The notes: a model not told the origin generated them from the sequence alone. A DNA stretch of 52,006 nt from Pseudoalteromonas aurantia (GCF_005886875.1 NZ_PNBY01000048.1:1-52006); one strand, 5' to 3'. Shown: positions 32,714 to 41,646, counted from the stretch's first letter. Numbers and translations: made by a program.

Positions 32714-35266
32714 TTAAAAGTAAGCGCGTAAACCCAGTTTAAGGTTGCGCCCAGGAAGTGGTGCCTGATCTTTGATAAACGAGCTGTGCACAAAACCAAG
32801 CTCATCAGTTAAGTTATCGATATTTGCATATCCTACAAAGTCTATACCTTGCGCTTCAAAGTCATATCGAAGGCTGGTATCGATTAGGGTATACCCATTA
32901 GTTTGGGTTTCATAGCTGGTAATATTAGACTGACTATTGTAACGAGTAATAGTCATATTTGCTTTCCAACCAGCATGTTCAAATTCGTATTTTACACCAA
33001 ACTTGTTACTAGGAATACGCGGCAAATATTGATCATTATCTAGTTTGGCAGTCAGTGAATCCGCAAATACTTTTACGCGATTTTTATCGTTAATTCGATA
33101 GTGCGCATCAAGTTCAATACCATATAATTCTGCATCGTTACTTACAAACTTAAAGACAGGTGAGGCACCTTCATGAAAGTGGTCTGCTTCTTCTAAACCA
33201 TGCTCTGCGGTATACATTAAACCGGTATTTTGCTGGTAGTAGTAGTTGGCGATATCGTTGTAGAAAACATTGACGGTATAACCAAAATCACCCATGAAAC
33301 GGCGAACACTAAAGTCGATATTTGTCGCAGTCTCTTGTTCTATGGTTTGTGGTTCAAAATGGATTTCACCCTCTTCGATTTCATAGCCCAGGCCTAGTTC
33401 ATACGTACCAGTCGCAATGTGTGTACCATTTGACAATAACTCAGCTGTGAGTGGTGCACGCTCTGAACGAGAAAGGTTAACCGAAAAATTATGCCCTTCC
33501 GCAAAATTATACACGCCGCCAATTGAAGCACTGAAGTTAGTCATGTCTAATTCATAGGCAATTGTTTCAAACTCGCCGTGGTCGTCATGATCATCATGTC
33601 CATGGTCGTCGTGATCATCGTGCCCGTGGTCGTCATGATCATCATGCCCGTGGTCGTCATGATCGTCATCGTGGTGCGACTCATTTGTGACTAAGCTAGA
33701 TAGCTGAAAATCTTCAATACGTGCGCCAAGCTCTAGGGTAAAGTCACCAAATGTACGTTCTTCAAGTAAGAAAAGAGCGTGAGACTTAGTTTCAGTAGCT
33801 GGGGTGAACGCTTCAGCCCCTTGCGCTTCATAATCACTGTCTGAGTAGTGGTAACCAATGATACCATGCCACTCACCAATACGATGCTCTACACCTGTGC
33901 GTAATTCAGTGGTTTTGTTTTTAAATGTTGTACCAATAGCACCATGTTCAATTTCACTGTGCTCATAATCTGTATAGCCAGCTCTTACATTAATCGATTC
34001 AATCCACTGATTATGTAGTGAGTAATTGAATAGAGCCTGCCAACGATCTTGCTTTACACGCGCATAAACAGCTTCTTCAGTATGCTCATCAGCATGATCA
34101 TCGTGGTCATCATGTGCATCACTGTCGTGGTCATCGTGGTCATCGTGGTCATCATGCCCGTGGTCATGATCTTCATGACTGTGAGCTGGGATCCCATAAT
34201 CAGTTTCAATGCGCCCAAATGCAAGTCCCAATGTTAAATGGTCATTTACGTAACTTGTACCAAAGTTCACTTGCTGTGAATCAATATACGTATTATCTAC
34301 CTTATTGGCTGTTTCTGGTGCTTCTTCATGGTGGTCGTCATGATCTGCTTCAGAACCATGGTCGTCATGGTCGTCGTGATCATCATGATGGTCGTCTTCA
34401 CCGTGCTCGTCGTGTGGCAGGTTAAACTGTGGCGTCTCGTAATCTCCGCCTTTTCTACTTACACCATCAAAGTGAAAGTTGAACCCTTCATGACCCGCTT
34501 CAAGCACTGCAGCATAAGTATTGGTATTTGATACCGTATCGTGGCTATATTCGGCTGCACCAGATAGTGACTCGATGATATCAGTAGGAATACGGTTATC
34601 GACAACGTTAACAACACCACCAATGGCGCCAGAGCCATATAATAATGTGGCAGGGCCACGTAATACTTCAATTTGTTGTGCAGATAAACTTTCGTTAGTG
34701 TTCGCGTGATCAGGACCTACACGTGACGCATCGCTACTATCTAAACCATTTTGCGTAATTTTTACTCGTGGACCATCTAAGCCACGAATAATTGGGCTTG
34801 AAGAAACCGGGCCAAAATAACTTGAGTTGATACCTGGTTGACCTTTTAAAGTTTCACCAAGTGTTGGTTTAGCTGCATTTTTTAGTTCATCTCCTGCCAG
34901 TACTGTTACTGGAGAAGCCATTTCAACGTTATTCTTGTGTAACGCTGATGCATAAACCACAATACTTTCAACTGAACTTGGCTTCAGGGTAACCGTAACA
35001 TAGCCGTTGTTTGTGGTAACATCTAAGCGAGCATCTAAGTAATTATTTTTGGTAATATGAAGTTGTGAGTCGGCATCTACATTTATGGTGAATTGACCAC
35101 TTTTATCTGTTGTTACTGATTGACTTTTACCATGCAAGTGTACCTTTGCACCGCTTACTGGCTGATTATTTTGGTCGAGTACTTTACCTTTAATATCTGC
35201 GGCTAGTACGTTACTAGAGAATAGCGCAGTAAGAATTGCACTGCTGATCAGGGATTGCTTCATCAT
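32714..35266 (-). CDS. His/Asp-rich TonB-dependent receptor, probable zinc importer (ZnuD-like)
   Basis: 850 residues: a signal peptide (to VLA), a carboxypeptidase-regulatory-like beta domain (about 23-95, GKVLDQNNQPVSGAKVHL), a plug (about 105-225, VTVLAGDELKN and GPATLLYGSGAIGGVVNVVDN) and a barrel ending LRAYF. Three long His/Asp runs sit in what should be extracellular loops (near 290-320, 370-400 and 545-575), as in Neisseria ZnuD and related zinc receptors, where His-rich loops capture Zn2+. Two Zur-like boxes overlap or flank its promoter. It imports zinc (or zinc complexes) through the outer membrane. Two ATG codons stand in tandem at the start. The metal is inferred from composition and boxes. 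Confidence 0.85.
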   Translation of the reverse strand: MMKQSLISSAILTALFSSNVLAADIKGKVLDQNNQPVSGAKVHLHGKSQSVTTDKSGQFTINVDADSQLHITKNNYLDARLDVTTNNGYVTVTLKPSSVESIVVYASALHKNNVEMASPVTVLAGDELKNAAKPTLGETLKGQPGINSSYFGPVSSSPIIRGLDGPRVKITQNGLDSSDASRVGPDHANTNESLSAQQIEVLRGPATLLYGSGAIGGVVNVVDNRIPTDIIESLSGAAEYSHDTVSNTNTYAAVLEAGHEGFNFHFDGVSRKGGDYETPQFNLPHDEHGEDDHHDDHDDHDDHGSEADHDDHHEEAPETANKVDNTYIDSQQVNFGTSYVNDHLTLGLAFGRIETDYGIPAHSHEDHDHGHDDHDDHDDHDSDAHDDHDDHADEHTEEAVYARVKQDRWQALFNYSLHNQWIESINVRAGYTDYEHSEIEHGAIGTTFKNKTTELRTGVEHRIGEWHGIIGYHYSDSDYEAQGAEAFTPATETKSHALFLLEERTFGDFTLELGARIEDFQLSSLVTNESHHDDDHDDHGHDDHDDHGHDDHDDHGHDDHDDHGEFETIAYELDMTNFSASIGGVYNFAEGHNFSVNLSRSERAPLTAELLSNGTHIATGTYELGLGYEIEEGEIHFEPQTIEQETATNIDFSVRRFMGDFGYTVNVFYNDIANYYYQQNTGLMYTAEHGLEEADHFHEGASPVFKFVSNDAELYGIELDAHYRINDKNRVKVFADSLTAKLDNDQYLPRIPSNKFGVKYEFEHAGWKANMTITRYNSQSNITSYETQTNGYTLIDTSLRYDFEAQGIDFVGYANIDNLTDELGFVHSSFIKDQAPLPGRNLKLGLRAYF
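33578..33673 (-). repeat. 24-bp tandem repeat encoding GHDDHDDH units
   Basis: About four copies of a 24-base unit (for example GTGGTCGTCATGATCATC at its start on the + strand) lie head to tail inside the receptor gene. Each encodes eight residues, so gain or loss of units keeps the frame. Shorter irregular His/Asp tracts occur at about 34091-34175 and 34328-34405. Confidence 0.85.
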
Positions 35267-35303
35267 AATTTATTAGACACTAACGTTGAGGTTGAAATAA
35301 CTT

Positions 35304-35316
35304 GCAATAATATAAC
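35304..35316 (-). promoter_or_regulatory. Zur-like box overlapping the ZnuD-like -10 element
   Basis: GCAATAATATAAC matches the Zur core GTTATANTATAAC at 11 of 13 positions and covers the -10 hexamer, where bound repressor would block transcription. Confidence 0.5.
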
Positions 35317-35337
35317 ACCACATATATGACAGTTCAA
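35309..35337 (-). promoter_or_regulatory. Promoter of the ZnuD-like receptor gene
   Basis: On the minus strand TTGAAC (35337-35332) and TATATT (35314-35309) are 17 bases apart, about 40 bases upstream of the start codon. One Zur-like box covers the -10 and another lies just upstream of the -35. Confidence 0.6.
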
Positions 35338-35341
35338 TGAT

Positions 35342-35354
35342 GTTATACTATAGC
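35342..35354. promoter_or_regulatory. Zur-like box between znuD-like and yaeQ genes
   Basis: GTTATACTATAGC matches GTTATANTATAAC at all but one position. It lies just upstream of the receptor -35 and at the -35 position of the divergent yaeQ promoter, so it could act on both genes. Confidence 0.6.
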
Positions 35355-35366
35355 TCGAAAGATTTT

Positions 35367-35375
35367 TGCTAAAAT
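35367..35375 (+). promoter_or_regulatory. Extended -10 promoter of yaeQ
   Basis: TGCTAAAAT is an extended -10 about 47 bases before the yaeQ ATG. The Zur-like box occupies the -35 region. Confidence 0.45.
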
Positions 35376-35421
35376 CGACACAAAGTCTATAGTTAATTCG
35401 TGGCAGGTTAGGAAAATTGAC

Positions 35422-35946
35422 ATGACTAAACCTTTCGTCTTCAAAGCACGTGTGAATGTGGCTGATCTATTTCATCATGCTAATCATCAAGAGGTGTTTA
35501 CGACGGCATTACAAAAGTCAGAATCGCTTGCGCATTTTGTGTTAAAAATAGTGGGTTTGTGTGCCATTTCTTATGAACAAAGTGCGCATTTAAACACACA
35601 CTCCGACAGACAAAAGCCAGATGTATGGCTTGAAGATGATACTGGGTATATAACCCTTGCGTTGTATGCCAGTGAGCTAGAACTAGAAGAGATCGCAAGA
35701 GTGGCAAAGTTATTTGGCAAAGTGGTGATATTATCGAAGCAGAATCCAACGTGGTTTAGTGAAATATCTGAACGCATACACATAGTGGAAAATGTGAGTA
35801 TCTTCTCTTTAGAGCCGCAATTTGTCGAGTCATTAAGCGGCGCTTTGAGTCGCAGCCTGCATTGGGATGTTGTAATTGAGCAGAACCAACTGAGTGTTAG
35901 TGATAAAAATGATTATTACGAAACACAGGTAACTCAGCTGGTGTAA
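35422..35946 (+). CDS. yaeQ: YaeQ family protein
   Basis: 174 residues aligning along the length of E. coli YaeQ (181). Seen: FKARVNVADL at the start; KSESLAHFVLKIVGLCAIS, in which Glu lies in the first helix; PDVWLEDDTGYITLALYASELE, the nuclease-like acidic strand; and VVILSKQNPTWF. The fold is a PD-(D/E)XK nuclease-like core, but no cellular activity is established; an older link to haemolysin and RfaH control in E. coli is unsettled. It is divergent from the zinc receptor gene and shares an intergenic region with two Zur-like boxes, so zinc-responsive expression is possible. TAGGAAA precedes the ATG. Confidence 0.85.
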   Translation: MTKPFVFKARVNVADLFHHANHQEVFTTALQKSESLAHFVLKIVGLCAISYEQSAHLNTHSDRQKPDVWLEDDTGYITLALYASELELEEIARVAKLFGKVVILSKQNPTWFSEISERIHIVENVSIFSLEPQFVESLSGALSRSLHWDVVIEQNQLSVSDKNDYYETQVTQLV

Positions 35947-35987
35947 TTGCCCAGTTTATTGACAGGCTATGTAATACATACTCGGTC

Positions 35988-36260
35988 TTAAAGAAGCGTA
36001 ATCTTTATATCTGTAAGAGGGCGCGAGCAACATAGTAATACTTCACCTTCTCTAACGAATGCTAATGGCTCTTGAATATATGCAATTTTCCCGTCATTGA
36101 GTTGCGCTCGACAAGCACCACAAAACCCTTCACGACATTGGTATTGTACATCAATATTAGCGGCTTCTAGAGTATGCAGTAAAGTAGGGGATTGAGCCGC
36201 AAACTCTAGCGGCTCATCAACATCATTTATGGTGATCTTTGAACAAGGCTTTTCAACCAT
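35988..36260 (-). CDS. yfaE: 2Fe-2S ferredoxin YfaE (RNR cofactor maintenance)
   Basis: 90 residues with a plant-type [2Fe-2S] motif: C42-x4-C47-x2-C50 in CREGFCGAC and the fourth ligand in VLLCCSRP (77/78). YfaE delivers electrons to rebuild the diferric-tyrosyl cofactor of class Ia ribonucleotide reductase. Its start codon touches the nrdB stop (1-base overlap at 36260), and it closes the nrdA-nrdB-yfaE operon, the same order as in E. coli. Confidence 0.92.
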   Translation of the reverse strand: MVEKPCSKITINDVDEPLEFAAQSPTLLHTLEAANIDVQYQCREGFCGACRAQLNDGKIAYIQEPLAFVREGEVLLCCSRPLTDIKITLL

Positions 36261-37390
36261 TATAAATCAAAATCACCAAAATCAGATGCGTCTACTTTAG
36301 CGTCGATTTGACCAACAAGGTAAGAACTAATCTCAGCTTCTTGGGGAGCAACTTGCACGTTATCAGAAATTAGCCAAGCATTGATCCAAGGGATTGGGTT
36401 TGACTTGTTTTCAAATTGTGTGGGTAGTCCAACAGCCGTCATACGTGTATTTGTTATATATTCTACATACTGGCACAAAATGTCTTTGTTCAAGCCAATC
36501 ATAGAGCCGTCTTTGAATAAGTATTCTGCCCATTCTTTTTCTTGCTCGGCGGCTTCAACAAACATCGCAATGGCTTCTTCATGACACTGCGCTGCTACAA
36601 TGGCCATTTCTGGGTCATCTTTGCCTTCTTGCATAATATTAAGTATATGCTGTGTACCAGAAAGATGTAGGGCTTCATCACGCGCAATAAGCTTGATGAT
36701 TTTTGCGTTGCCTTCCATTAATTCACGCTCAGCAAAGGCAAAAGAACAAGCGAAGCTGACGTAAAAACGAATTGCTTCTAAAATGTTCACTGACATGACG
36801 CAAAGGTAAAGTAACTTCTTCAGCTCAAATAAACTAATAACAACGGTCTTACCATTGATCTCGTGTTTACCCTCACCATATAAGTTAAATATAGAAACCT
36901 GCTCAATTAATACATCGTAATAACGTGTAACCGCGTCAGCACGTTCATTAATTTTGTCATTACTTACTATGTCATCAAATATAAGCTCAGGCGACTGAGT
37001 AACATTACGAATGATGTGCGTGTAAGAACGGCTGTGAATTGTTTCGCTAAATGCCCATGTTTCAATCCAAGTTTCTAACTCAGGAATAGAGACGATAGGA
37101 AGCAAAGCTACGTTAGGCGAACGACCTTGAACACTGTCTAGTAGCGTTTGGTATTTCAGGTTACTTAAAAATATGTGTTTTTCATGCTCAGGGAGCGCTT
37201 GAAAATCGATTTTGTCTTTACTAACGTCAACTTCTTCAGGTCGCCAAAAGAATGAAAGCTGTTTTTCAATAAGCTTTTCAAAAATCGGGTATTTTTGTTG
37301 ATCGTAACGAGACACATTAACAGTTTGGCCAAAAAACATTGGCTCCTTTAATTGGTCGTTGTGTTTTCTGCTAAACGTAGAATAGGACAT
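36260..37390 (-). CDS. nrdB: Class Ia ribonucleotide reductase, beta subunit
   Basis: 376 residues. Iron ligands and the radical residue follow E. coli numbering closely: D85 (TLLDSVQG), E116 and H119 (SETIHSRS), and the radical Tyr123 in SRSYTHI. Later [19 protein letters not shown] and [14 protein letters not shown] give the second helix-bundle ligands. It houses the Fe-O-Fe/tyrosyl cofactor that starts catalysis in NrdA. The C-terminal tail ([24 protein letters not shown]) docks on the alpha subunit. Separated from nrdA by 47 bases that hold a GC-rich hairpin. Confidence 0.95.
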   Translation of the reverse strand: MSYSTFSRKHNDQLKEPMFFGQTVNVSRYDQQKYPIFEKLIEKQLSFFWRPEEVDVSKDKIDFQALPEHEKHIFLSNLKYQTLLDSVQGRSPNVALLPIVSIPELETWIETWAFSETIHSRSYTHIIRNVTQSPELIFDDIVSNDKINERADAVTRYYDVLIEQVSIFNLYGEGKHEINGKTVVISLFELKKLLYLCVMSVNILEAIRFYVSFACSFAFAERELMEGNAKIIKLIARDEALHLSGTQHILNIMQEGKDDPEMAIVAAQCHEEAIAMFVEAAEQEKEWAEYLFKDGSMIGLNKDILCQYVEYITNTRMTAVGLPTQFENKSNPIPWINAWLISDNVQVAPQEAEISSYLVGQIDAKVDASDFGDFDL

Positions 37391-37413
37391 AGTTAATACT
37401 CAATACTATAGAG

Positions 37414-37432
37414 AGCGGGCTGAAGGCCCGCT
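37414..37432 (-). other. Intercistronic hairpin between nrdA and nrdB
   Basis: AGCGGGC (37414-37420) and GCCCGCT (37426-37432) form a 7-bp stem with a 5-base loop just after the nrdA stop. No T-run follows on the minus strand, so it probably affects mRNA stability or subunit ratio instead of ending transcription. Confidence 0.5.
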
Positions 37433-37437
37433 AAAAC

Positions 37438-39723
37438 TTAAATTTTACACGCGCCGCCTTCACAGCCATCATCTTCAACTTCCGGTTTCATCTCGTCATG
37501 AGAGTCAGAAGCACCATCACGGGTGTTATGATAGTAAAGCGTTTTTACACCTAGTTTGTATGCAGTTAGCAAATCTTTAAGCAACAATTTCATTGGTACC
37601 TTGCCGCCTTCAAATTTATTCGGATCGTAATTGGTGTTTGCTGAGATCGTTTGGTCAACAAACTTTTGCATGATCCCGACAAGTGCAAGGTAACCATCGT
37701 TAGACGGAATATCCCAAAGCAACTCGTAGTTATCTTTTAATCGTTCGTACTCTGGTACTACCTGCTTTAAGATCCCATCTTTACTGGCTTTAACACTGAT
37801 ATGGCCGCGAGGTGGCTCAATACCATTGGTCGCATTTGAGATTTGCGATGATGTCTCAGATGGCATTAGAGCTGATAGTGTTGAGTTACGCATGCCATGC
37901 TCTTTAATGCTGGCACGTAGCGCGTCCCAATCAAGTTGTAATGCTTTATCACATACTTTGTCTAGATCACGTTTATAGGTGTCTATTGGCATAATGCCTT
38001 GAGAGTAGGTGGTTTCATTAAATAATGCACATGCACCGCGTTCTTTTGCCAGCTCATTTGACGCTTTCATTAGGTAATATTGAATGGCTTCAAATGTTTG
38101 GTGTGTGAGGCCATTTGCGCTGCCATCAGAGTACTTAACACCATTTTTTGCAAGGTAATATGCGTAGTTAATTACGCCTATTCCGAGTGTTCTCCTACCC
38201 ATTGTCGCAGTATGGGCTGCAGGGACTGGGTAATCTTGGAAATCAAGCAAGTTATCCAGTGCTCTTACTGCAAGATCGGCAAGCTCTTCAAGCTCATCTA
38301 ATGACTCAAGTGCGCCTAAGTTAAATGCAGACAATGTACATAACGCGATTTCGCCTTCTGCATCATTGACGTTATTAAGTGGCTTGGTCGGTAACGCGAT
38401 TTCTAAACATAAGTTAGATTGACGAATTGGTGCAACCTTTGAATCAAACGGACTATGGGTATTACAGTGATCTACATTTTGCAGGTAGATACGGCCTGTA
38501 CTTGCACGCTCTTGTGCAAACATAGAGAACAGCTCAATCGCTTTAATACGCTTTTTACGAATTGACTCATCTTGCTCATATTGAGCATATAGTGAATCAA
38601 ATTTATCTTGATCTTCAAAGAATGCATCGTATAACCCAGGTACGTCTGATGGGCTAAATAATGTAATGTAGTCGTCTTTGATCAAGCGACTGTACATTGT
38701 CTTATTAAATTGCACGCCGTAGTCAAGGTGACGAACGCGGTTTTCTTCTACACCGCGGTTATTTTTCAGAACTAGTAAGTTTTCAACTTCTAAATGCCAC
38801 AGTGGGTAGAATAATGTTGCCGCACCACCACGCACTCCACCTTGCGAACAGCTTTTAACTGCTGTTTGAAAGTGCTTGTAAAATGGGATACATCCGGTGT
38901 GGTAAGCTTCGCCATTACGGATTGGGCTACCTAGAGCACGAATACGGCCTGCATTAATACCAATTCCTGCGCGTTGGCTTACATATTTTACGATTGCTGA
39001 TGACGTTGCGTTGATAGAATCAAGGCTATCACCACATTCAATGAGAACACATGAGCTAAACTGACGCGTAGGGGTGCGTACACCGGCCATAATAGGTGTC
39101 GGTAATGATATCTTGAATAAAGAAATAGCATCGTAAAAACGTTTGATATAGCTAAGGCGTGTTTCTTTTGGATAATCAGAGAACAGGCTTGCTGCAACTA
39201 AAATATAAAGAAACTGAGCGCTTTCATAGATTTCACCTGTTACGCGGTTTTGAACTAGGTATTTTCCTTCAAGCTGCTTTACTGCGGCATAACTAAAATT
39301 TAAATCGCGAGTATGGTCTAAATATTCATCTAATTGATCAATTTCTTCTTTGGTATAATCAACCAAGAGATGTTGGTCATAGCGCTTATCTTCCACCAAC
39401 TTTGTAATGTGATCATAAAGGCGAGGAGGTTCAAATTGCCCGTATGCTTTTTTACGTAAGTGGAATATAGCCAATCTGGCAGCAAGGTATTGATAGTCTG
39501 GTGACTCTTTATCAATAAGATCTGCGGCAGCTTTGATGATTGTTTCATGAATATCTTCAGTACGAATACCATCATAAAACTGGATATGTGACTTAAGTTC
39601 AACTTGCGACACAGATACATTATTTAGACCTTCCGCAGCCCACGTGATAACGCGGTGGATTTTATCTAAATCGAGCGGCTCTTTACGACCGTTTCTTTTA
39701 CTGACAGATAGCTGTTGGTTCAT
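37438..39723 (-). CDS. nrdA: Class Ia ribonucleotide reductase, alpha subunit
   Basis: 761 residues, the same length as E. coli NrdA. The N-terminal ATP-cone (MNQQLSVSKRNGRKEPLDLDKIHRVITWAAEGL, about 1-95) senses ATP/dATP. Catalytic cysteines appear in FSSCVLIECGDS, SNLCLEIALP and IALCTLSAFNLG. The C-terminal EDDGCEGGACKI has the redox pair that thioredoxin or glutaredoxin reduces. It reduces ribonucleoside diphosphates to deoxy forms. First gene of nrdA-nrdB-yfaE; the promoter region carries a NrdR box pair and a DnaA box. Confidence 0.95.
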   Translation of the reverse strand: MNQQLSVSKRNGRKEPLDLDKIHRVITWAAEGLNNVSVSQVELKSHIQFYDGIRTEDIHETIIKAAADLIDKESPDYQYLAARLAIFHLRKKAYGQFEPPRLYDHITKLVEDKRYDQHLLVDYTKEEIDQLDEYLDHTRDLNFSYAAVKQLEGKYLVQNRVTGEIYESAQFLYILVAASLFSDYPKETRLSYIKRFYDAISLFKISLPTPIMAGVRTPTRQFSSCVLIECGDSLDSINATSSAIVKYVSQRAGIGINAGRIRALGSPIRNGEAYHTGCIPFYKHFQTAVKSCSQGGVRGGAATLFYPLWHLEVENLLVLKNNRGVEENRVRHLDYGVQFNKTMYSRLIKDDYITLFSPSDVPGLYDAFFEDQDKFDSLYAQYEQDESIRKKRIKAIELFSMFAQERASTGRIYLQNVDHCNTHSPFDSKVAPIRQSNLCLEIALPTKPLNNVNDAEGEIALCTLSAFNLGALESLDELEELADLAVRALDNLLDFQDYPVPAAHTATMGRRTLGIGVINYAYYLAKNGVKYSDGSANGLTHQTFEAIQYYLMKASNELAKERGACALFNETTYSQGIMPIDTYKRDLDKVCDKALQLDWDALRASIKEHGMRNSTLSALMPSETSSQISNATNGIEPPRGHISVKASKDGILKQVVPEYERLKDNYELLWDIPSNDGYLALVGIMQKFVDQTISANTNYDPNKFEGGKVPMKLLLKDLLTAYKLGVKTLYYHNTRDGASDSHDEMKPEVEDDGCEGGACKI

Positions 39724-39808
39724 AGTTGCGCCTGTATTCTCTCGGAATGTGTATTTTTATATTAATGGCTGAGACAAAGAAGCATATAAAGCATTGCTTA
39801 GCTTTTAA

Positions 39809-39824
39809 CCACTATATATGGTGG
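39809..39824 (-). promoter_or_regulatory. NrdR box 1 (promoter-distal)
   Basis: CCACTATATATGGTGG matches the NrdR consensus acaCwAtATaTwGtgt at 13 of 16 positions. It lies downstream of the nrdAB start point and 31 bases, centre to centre, from the second box, the standard three-turn spacing. Confidence 0.8.
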
Positions 39825-39839
39825 AAGTGCCCCTGCGGA

Positions 39840-39855
39840 TCACAAGATAGTGGGG
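39840..39855 (-). promoter_or_regulatory. NrdR box 2 overlapping the nrdAB -10
   Basis: TCACAAGATAGTGGGG matches the NrdR consensus at about 11 of 16 positions and covers the -10 hexamer (minus strand TATCTT). Bound NrdR-dATP would block polymerase. Confidence 0.72.
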
Positions 39856-39872
39856 TTATCGCAATTTTGCAA
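39844..39872 (-). promoter_or_regulatory. nrdAB promoter
   Basis: On the minus strand TTGCAA (39872-39867) and TATCTT (39849-39844) are exactly 17 bases apart, about 120 bases upstream of the nrdA start. It is flanked by a DnaA box upstream and NrdR boxes at and after the -10. Confidence 0.65.
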
Positions 39873-39892
39873 TAGAACAACGCACTCTCAAT

Positions 39893-39901
39893 TGTGGATA
39901 A
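39893..39901 (-). promoter_or_regulatory. Perfect DnaA box upstream of nrdAB
   Basis: TGTGGATAA on the + strand is TTATCCACA on the minus strand, the consensus DnaA box. In E. coli DnaA regulates nrdAB from boxes placed upstream of its promoter; the position here, about 20 bases upstream of the -35, is comparable. Confidence 0.6.
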
Positions 39902-40045
39902 CTTAGGGATAATTGCATTGTGTTAGTGCTTATTAACCTTTGAGGTTTTATACGCTCAGCCACCATAAAAAAATCAACCAAGAGAGGACTATTTTTTATT
40001 AAATTGAAAAAAAAAACTGACTGATTTTTTTATATGCAGCTTGGT
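39902..40045. other. AT-rich intergenic stretch
   Basis: Contains homopolymeric A and T runs near 39996-40032 but no ORF, RNA gene or clear operator. Read on the minus strand it lies beyond the gph terminator and upstream of the nrdAB control region. Confidence 0.4.
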
Positions 40046-40087
40046 GTAAAAATACAGACAAGGCACAACATATGGTGCCTTATCTGT
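40046..40087 (-). terminator. Intrinsic terminator of the ubiG-gph operon
   Basis: The complementary arms 40054-40066 and 40075-40087 form a 13-bp stem with one wobble and an 8-base loop, followed on the minus strand by ATTTTTAC. Strong rho-independent terminator 11 bases after the gph stop. Confidence 0.85.
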
Positions 40088-40097
40088 TTTAGTACTA

Positions 40098-40745
40098 CTA
40101 AATATGCTTAAGTAGTGCTTCTGGGTTAGTAAGATTGAGATCTGCACCCCACGACAATGCAATGCTCTTACTTGGAATATAGCCCCACAATGCTGTAACT
40201 GATCGCATTTCTGCGGCACGGGCTGCTTGAATGTCTCTTTCTGCGTCCCCAACATATACACAATTACGTGCATCAACCTTTAATTGTGCAGCCGCATGCA
40301 ATAATGGTTTAGGGGAGGGTTTCGCTTCATCCAAAGTATCCCCACAAACGATCACTTGAATGTGAGCTAACTCTGGTATTTTGGTGAGCAAAGGAAGCGT
40401 GAGAAAGGTCGGCTTGTTGGTCATAATTGCAACTGAAATACCTTTGCTTTCTAGCCCCTCAAGCAATGCGTTTACACCATCAAAGCAATGACTATGGACG
40501 GCAATATTTTGAGCGTAATGATCTAAGACTTGTTGACGGAGTAACGCTTGGTCAAGCTTCTCTAGCTCTGTGCCAAAGCCCACTTCCAATAACGCTTTAA
40601 CGCCATTAGAGATTGCAGGGCTGTAGCGTTCCTTAGCTACTTGGGCAAAGCCGTGTAAGCTCAGAGTGTGGTTTAACGCAGCACCTAAATCATCGCAAGT
40701 ATTGAGTAAGGTACCATCTAAATCAAATATTACGGCTTCGGTCAT
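40098..40745 (-). CDS. gph: HAD phosphatase, phosphoglycolate phosphatase type
   Basis: 215 residues of the HAD superfamily: nucleophile and acid Asp in [10 protein letters not shown] (D8, D10), motif II Thr in IMTNKP, and motif III/IV Lys and Asp in KPSPKPL and [13 protein letters not shown]. The cap helices fit subclass I, as in Gph/MupP. The 4-bp overlap with ubiG is a common arrangement in gammaproteobacteria; in Pseudomonas the homologue next to ubiG is MupP, the MurNAc-6-phosphate phosphatase of cell-wall recycling. Phosphoglycolate and MurNAc-6-P are therefore both possible substrates. Confidence 0.8.
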   Translation of the reverse strand: MTEAVIFDLDGTLLNTCDDLGAALNHTLSLHGFAQVAKERYSPAISNGVKALLEVGFGTELEKLDQALLRQQVLDHYAQNIAVHSHCFDGVNALLEGLESKGISVAIMTNKPTFLTLPLLTKIPELAHIQVIVCGDTLDEAKPSPKPLLHAAAQLKVDARNCVYVGDAERDIQAARAAEMRSVTALWGYIPSKSIALSWGADLNLTNPEALLKHI

Positions 40746-41452
40746 GCTAGCTTCTCAAAATGAAGAATGTAATTAACACTGACATCATTGGTGAGTGTAA
40801 ACGTTTGGCCGATTGGGTTGTAATTAATACCAGCGCTTGCGCGTACTTTAAGGCCGTTTAGCTCTGCCCAGCTGATGAGTGTTGAGGGGCGAATAAATTT
40901 GTCGTGATCGTGTGTGCCTTCAGGGACTATTTTAAGCAATTTTTCTGCCCCGACGATCGCGAGTAAATAAGCTTTTGTGGTTTTATTCAATGTCGAAAAG
41001 AAGACGCTAGCGCCGGGTTTAGCCAATTGTGCCACGGCTTTGATGATTGACTCTGGATCTGGCACATGCTCAAGCATCTCCATACAAGTTACAACATCAA
41101 ATTTTTCAGGGTTTTGCTCTGCAAATGCTTCTGCCGGTACTTTTTGATAATCGACGCTAACACCGGCTTCTAGACTATGTAGTTTCGCGACATTTAGCGG
41201 TTCTTGCCCCATATCGATACCAGTTGCATTTGCTCCGAGCTTGGCCATGCTTTCTGTTAGTATGCCGCCGCCACAGCCTACATCGAGTACTGATTTACCA
41301 AATAAACCTTGGCTTTTATCATTAATAAAGTCTAATCGTAGCGGGTTTATTTCGTGTAATGGCTTAAACTCACCTTGGGTATCCCACCATTGTTGAGCGA
41401 TCTCTTCAAATTTAGCTATTTCTTGTGGATCTACATTTTGATGTTCGGTCAT
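40742..41452 (-). CDS. ubiG: Ubiquinone biosynthesis O-methyltransferase
   Basis: 236 residues. SAM-binding motif [14 protein letters not shown] (about 56-68), the acidic GIDMGQEPL, and EMLEHVPDP identify UbiG, preceded by the family's [20 protein letters not shown]. It performs both O-methylation steps of ubiquinone synthesis. Overlaps the phosphatase gene by 4 bp, forming a two-gene operon; divergent from gyrA. A rich SD (GAGGAAG) lies just upstream of the ATG. Confidence 0.94.
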   Translation of the reverse strand: MTEHQNVDPQEIAKFEEIAQQWWDTQGEFKPLHEINPLRLDFINDKSQGLFGKSVLDVGCGGGILTESMAKLGANATGIDMGQEPLNVAKLHSLEAGVSVDYQKVPAEAFAEQNPEKFDVVTCMEMLEHVPDPESIIKAVAQLAKPGASVFFSTLNKTTKAYLLAIVGAEKLLKIVPEGTHDHDKFIRPSTLISWAELNGLKVRASAGINYNPIGQTFTLTNDVSVNYILHFEKLA

Positions 41453-41646
41453 AAAAAACTTCCTCGTTAATCTGAGCGCATTATAAGCTCGGTCAGATTA
41501 AAATCACTAAAATCTTGCGCCTGTAAATTATTAAAAAGTGTGTTAGCATAGCTATTCAGAAATTAATAATAACTCAATCTCTTTGTCATACTTAGTCTGA
41601 CTAGTTTGACATAAAAGAGGTAGACACTGAAGGAAAGTGGAATCGA

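Noticed and set aside
33578..33673. Tandem repeats that might suggest a CRISPR array
   Set aside because: No unique spacers separate the units, and the units encode protein.
34049..34531. Several open frames opposite the zinc receptor gene, rich in His, Gly and Val
   Set aside because: They are the antisense of the His/Asp repeat codons, have no ribosome-binding sites or family resemblance, and the opposite strand encodes a full receptor.
41583..41611. Possible gyrA promoter (TTGTCA and TTGACA hexamers)
   Set aside because: Neither has a convincing -10 at the proper distance, so no promoter is claimed.
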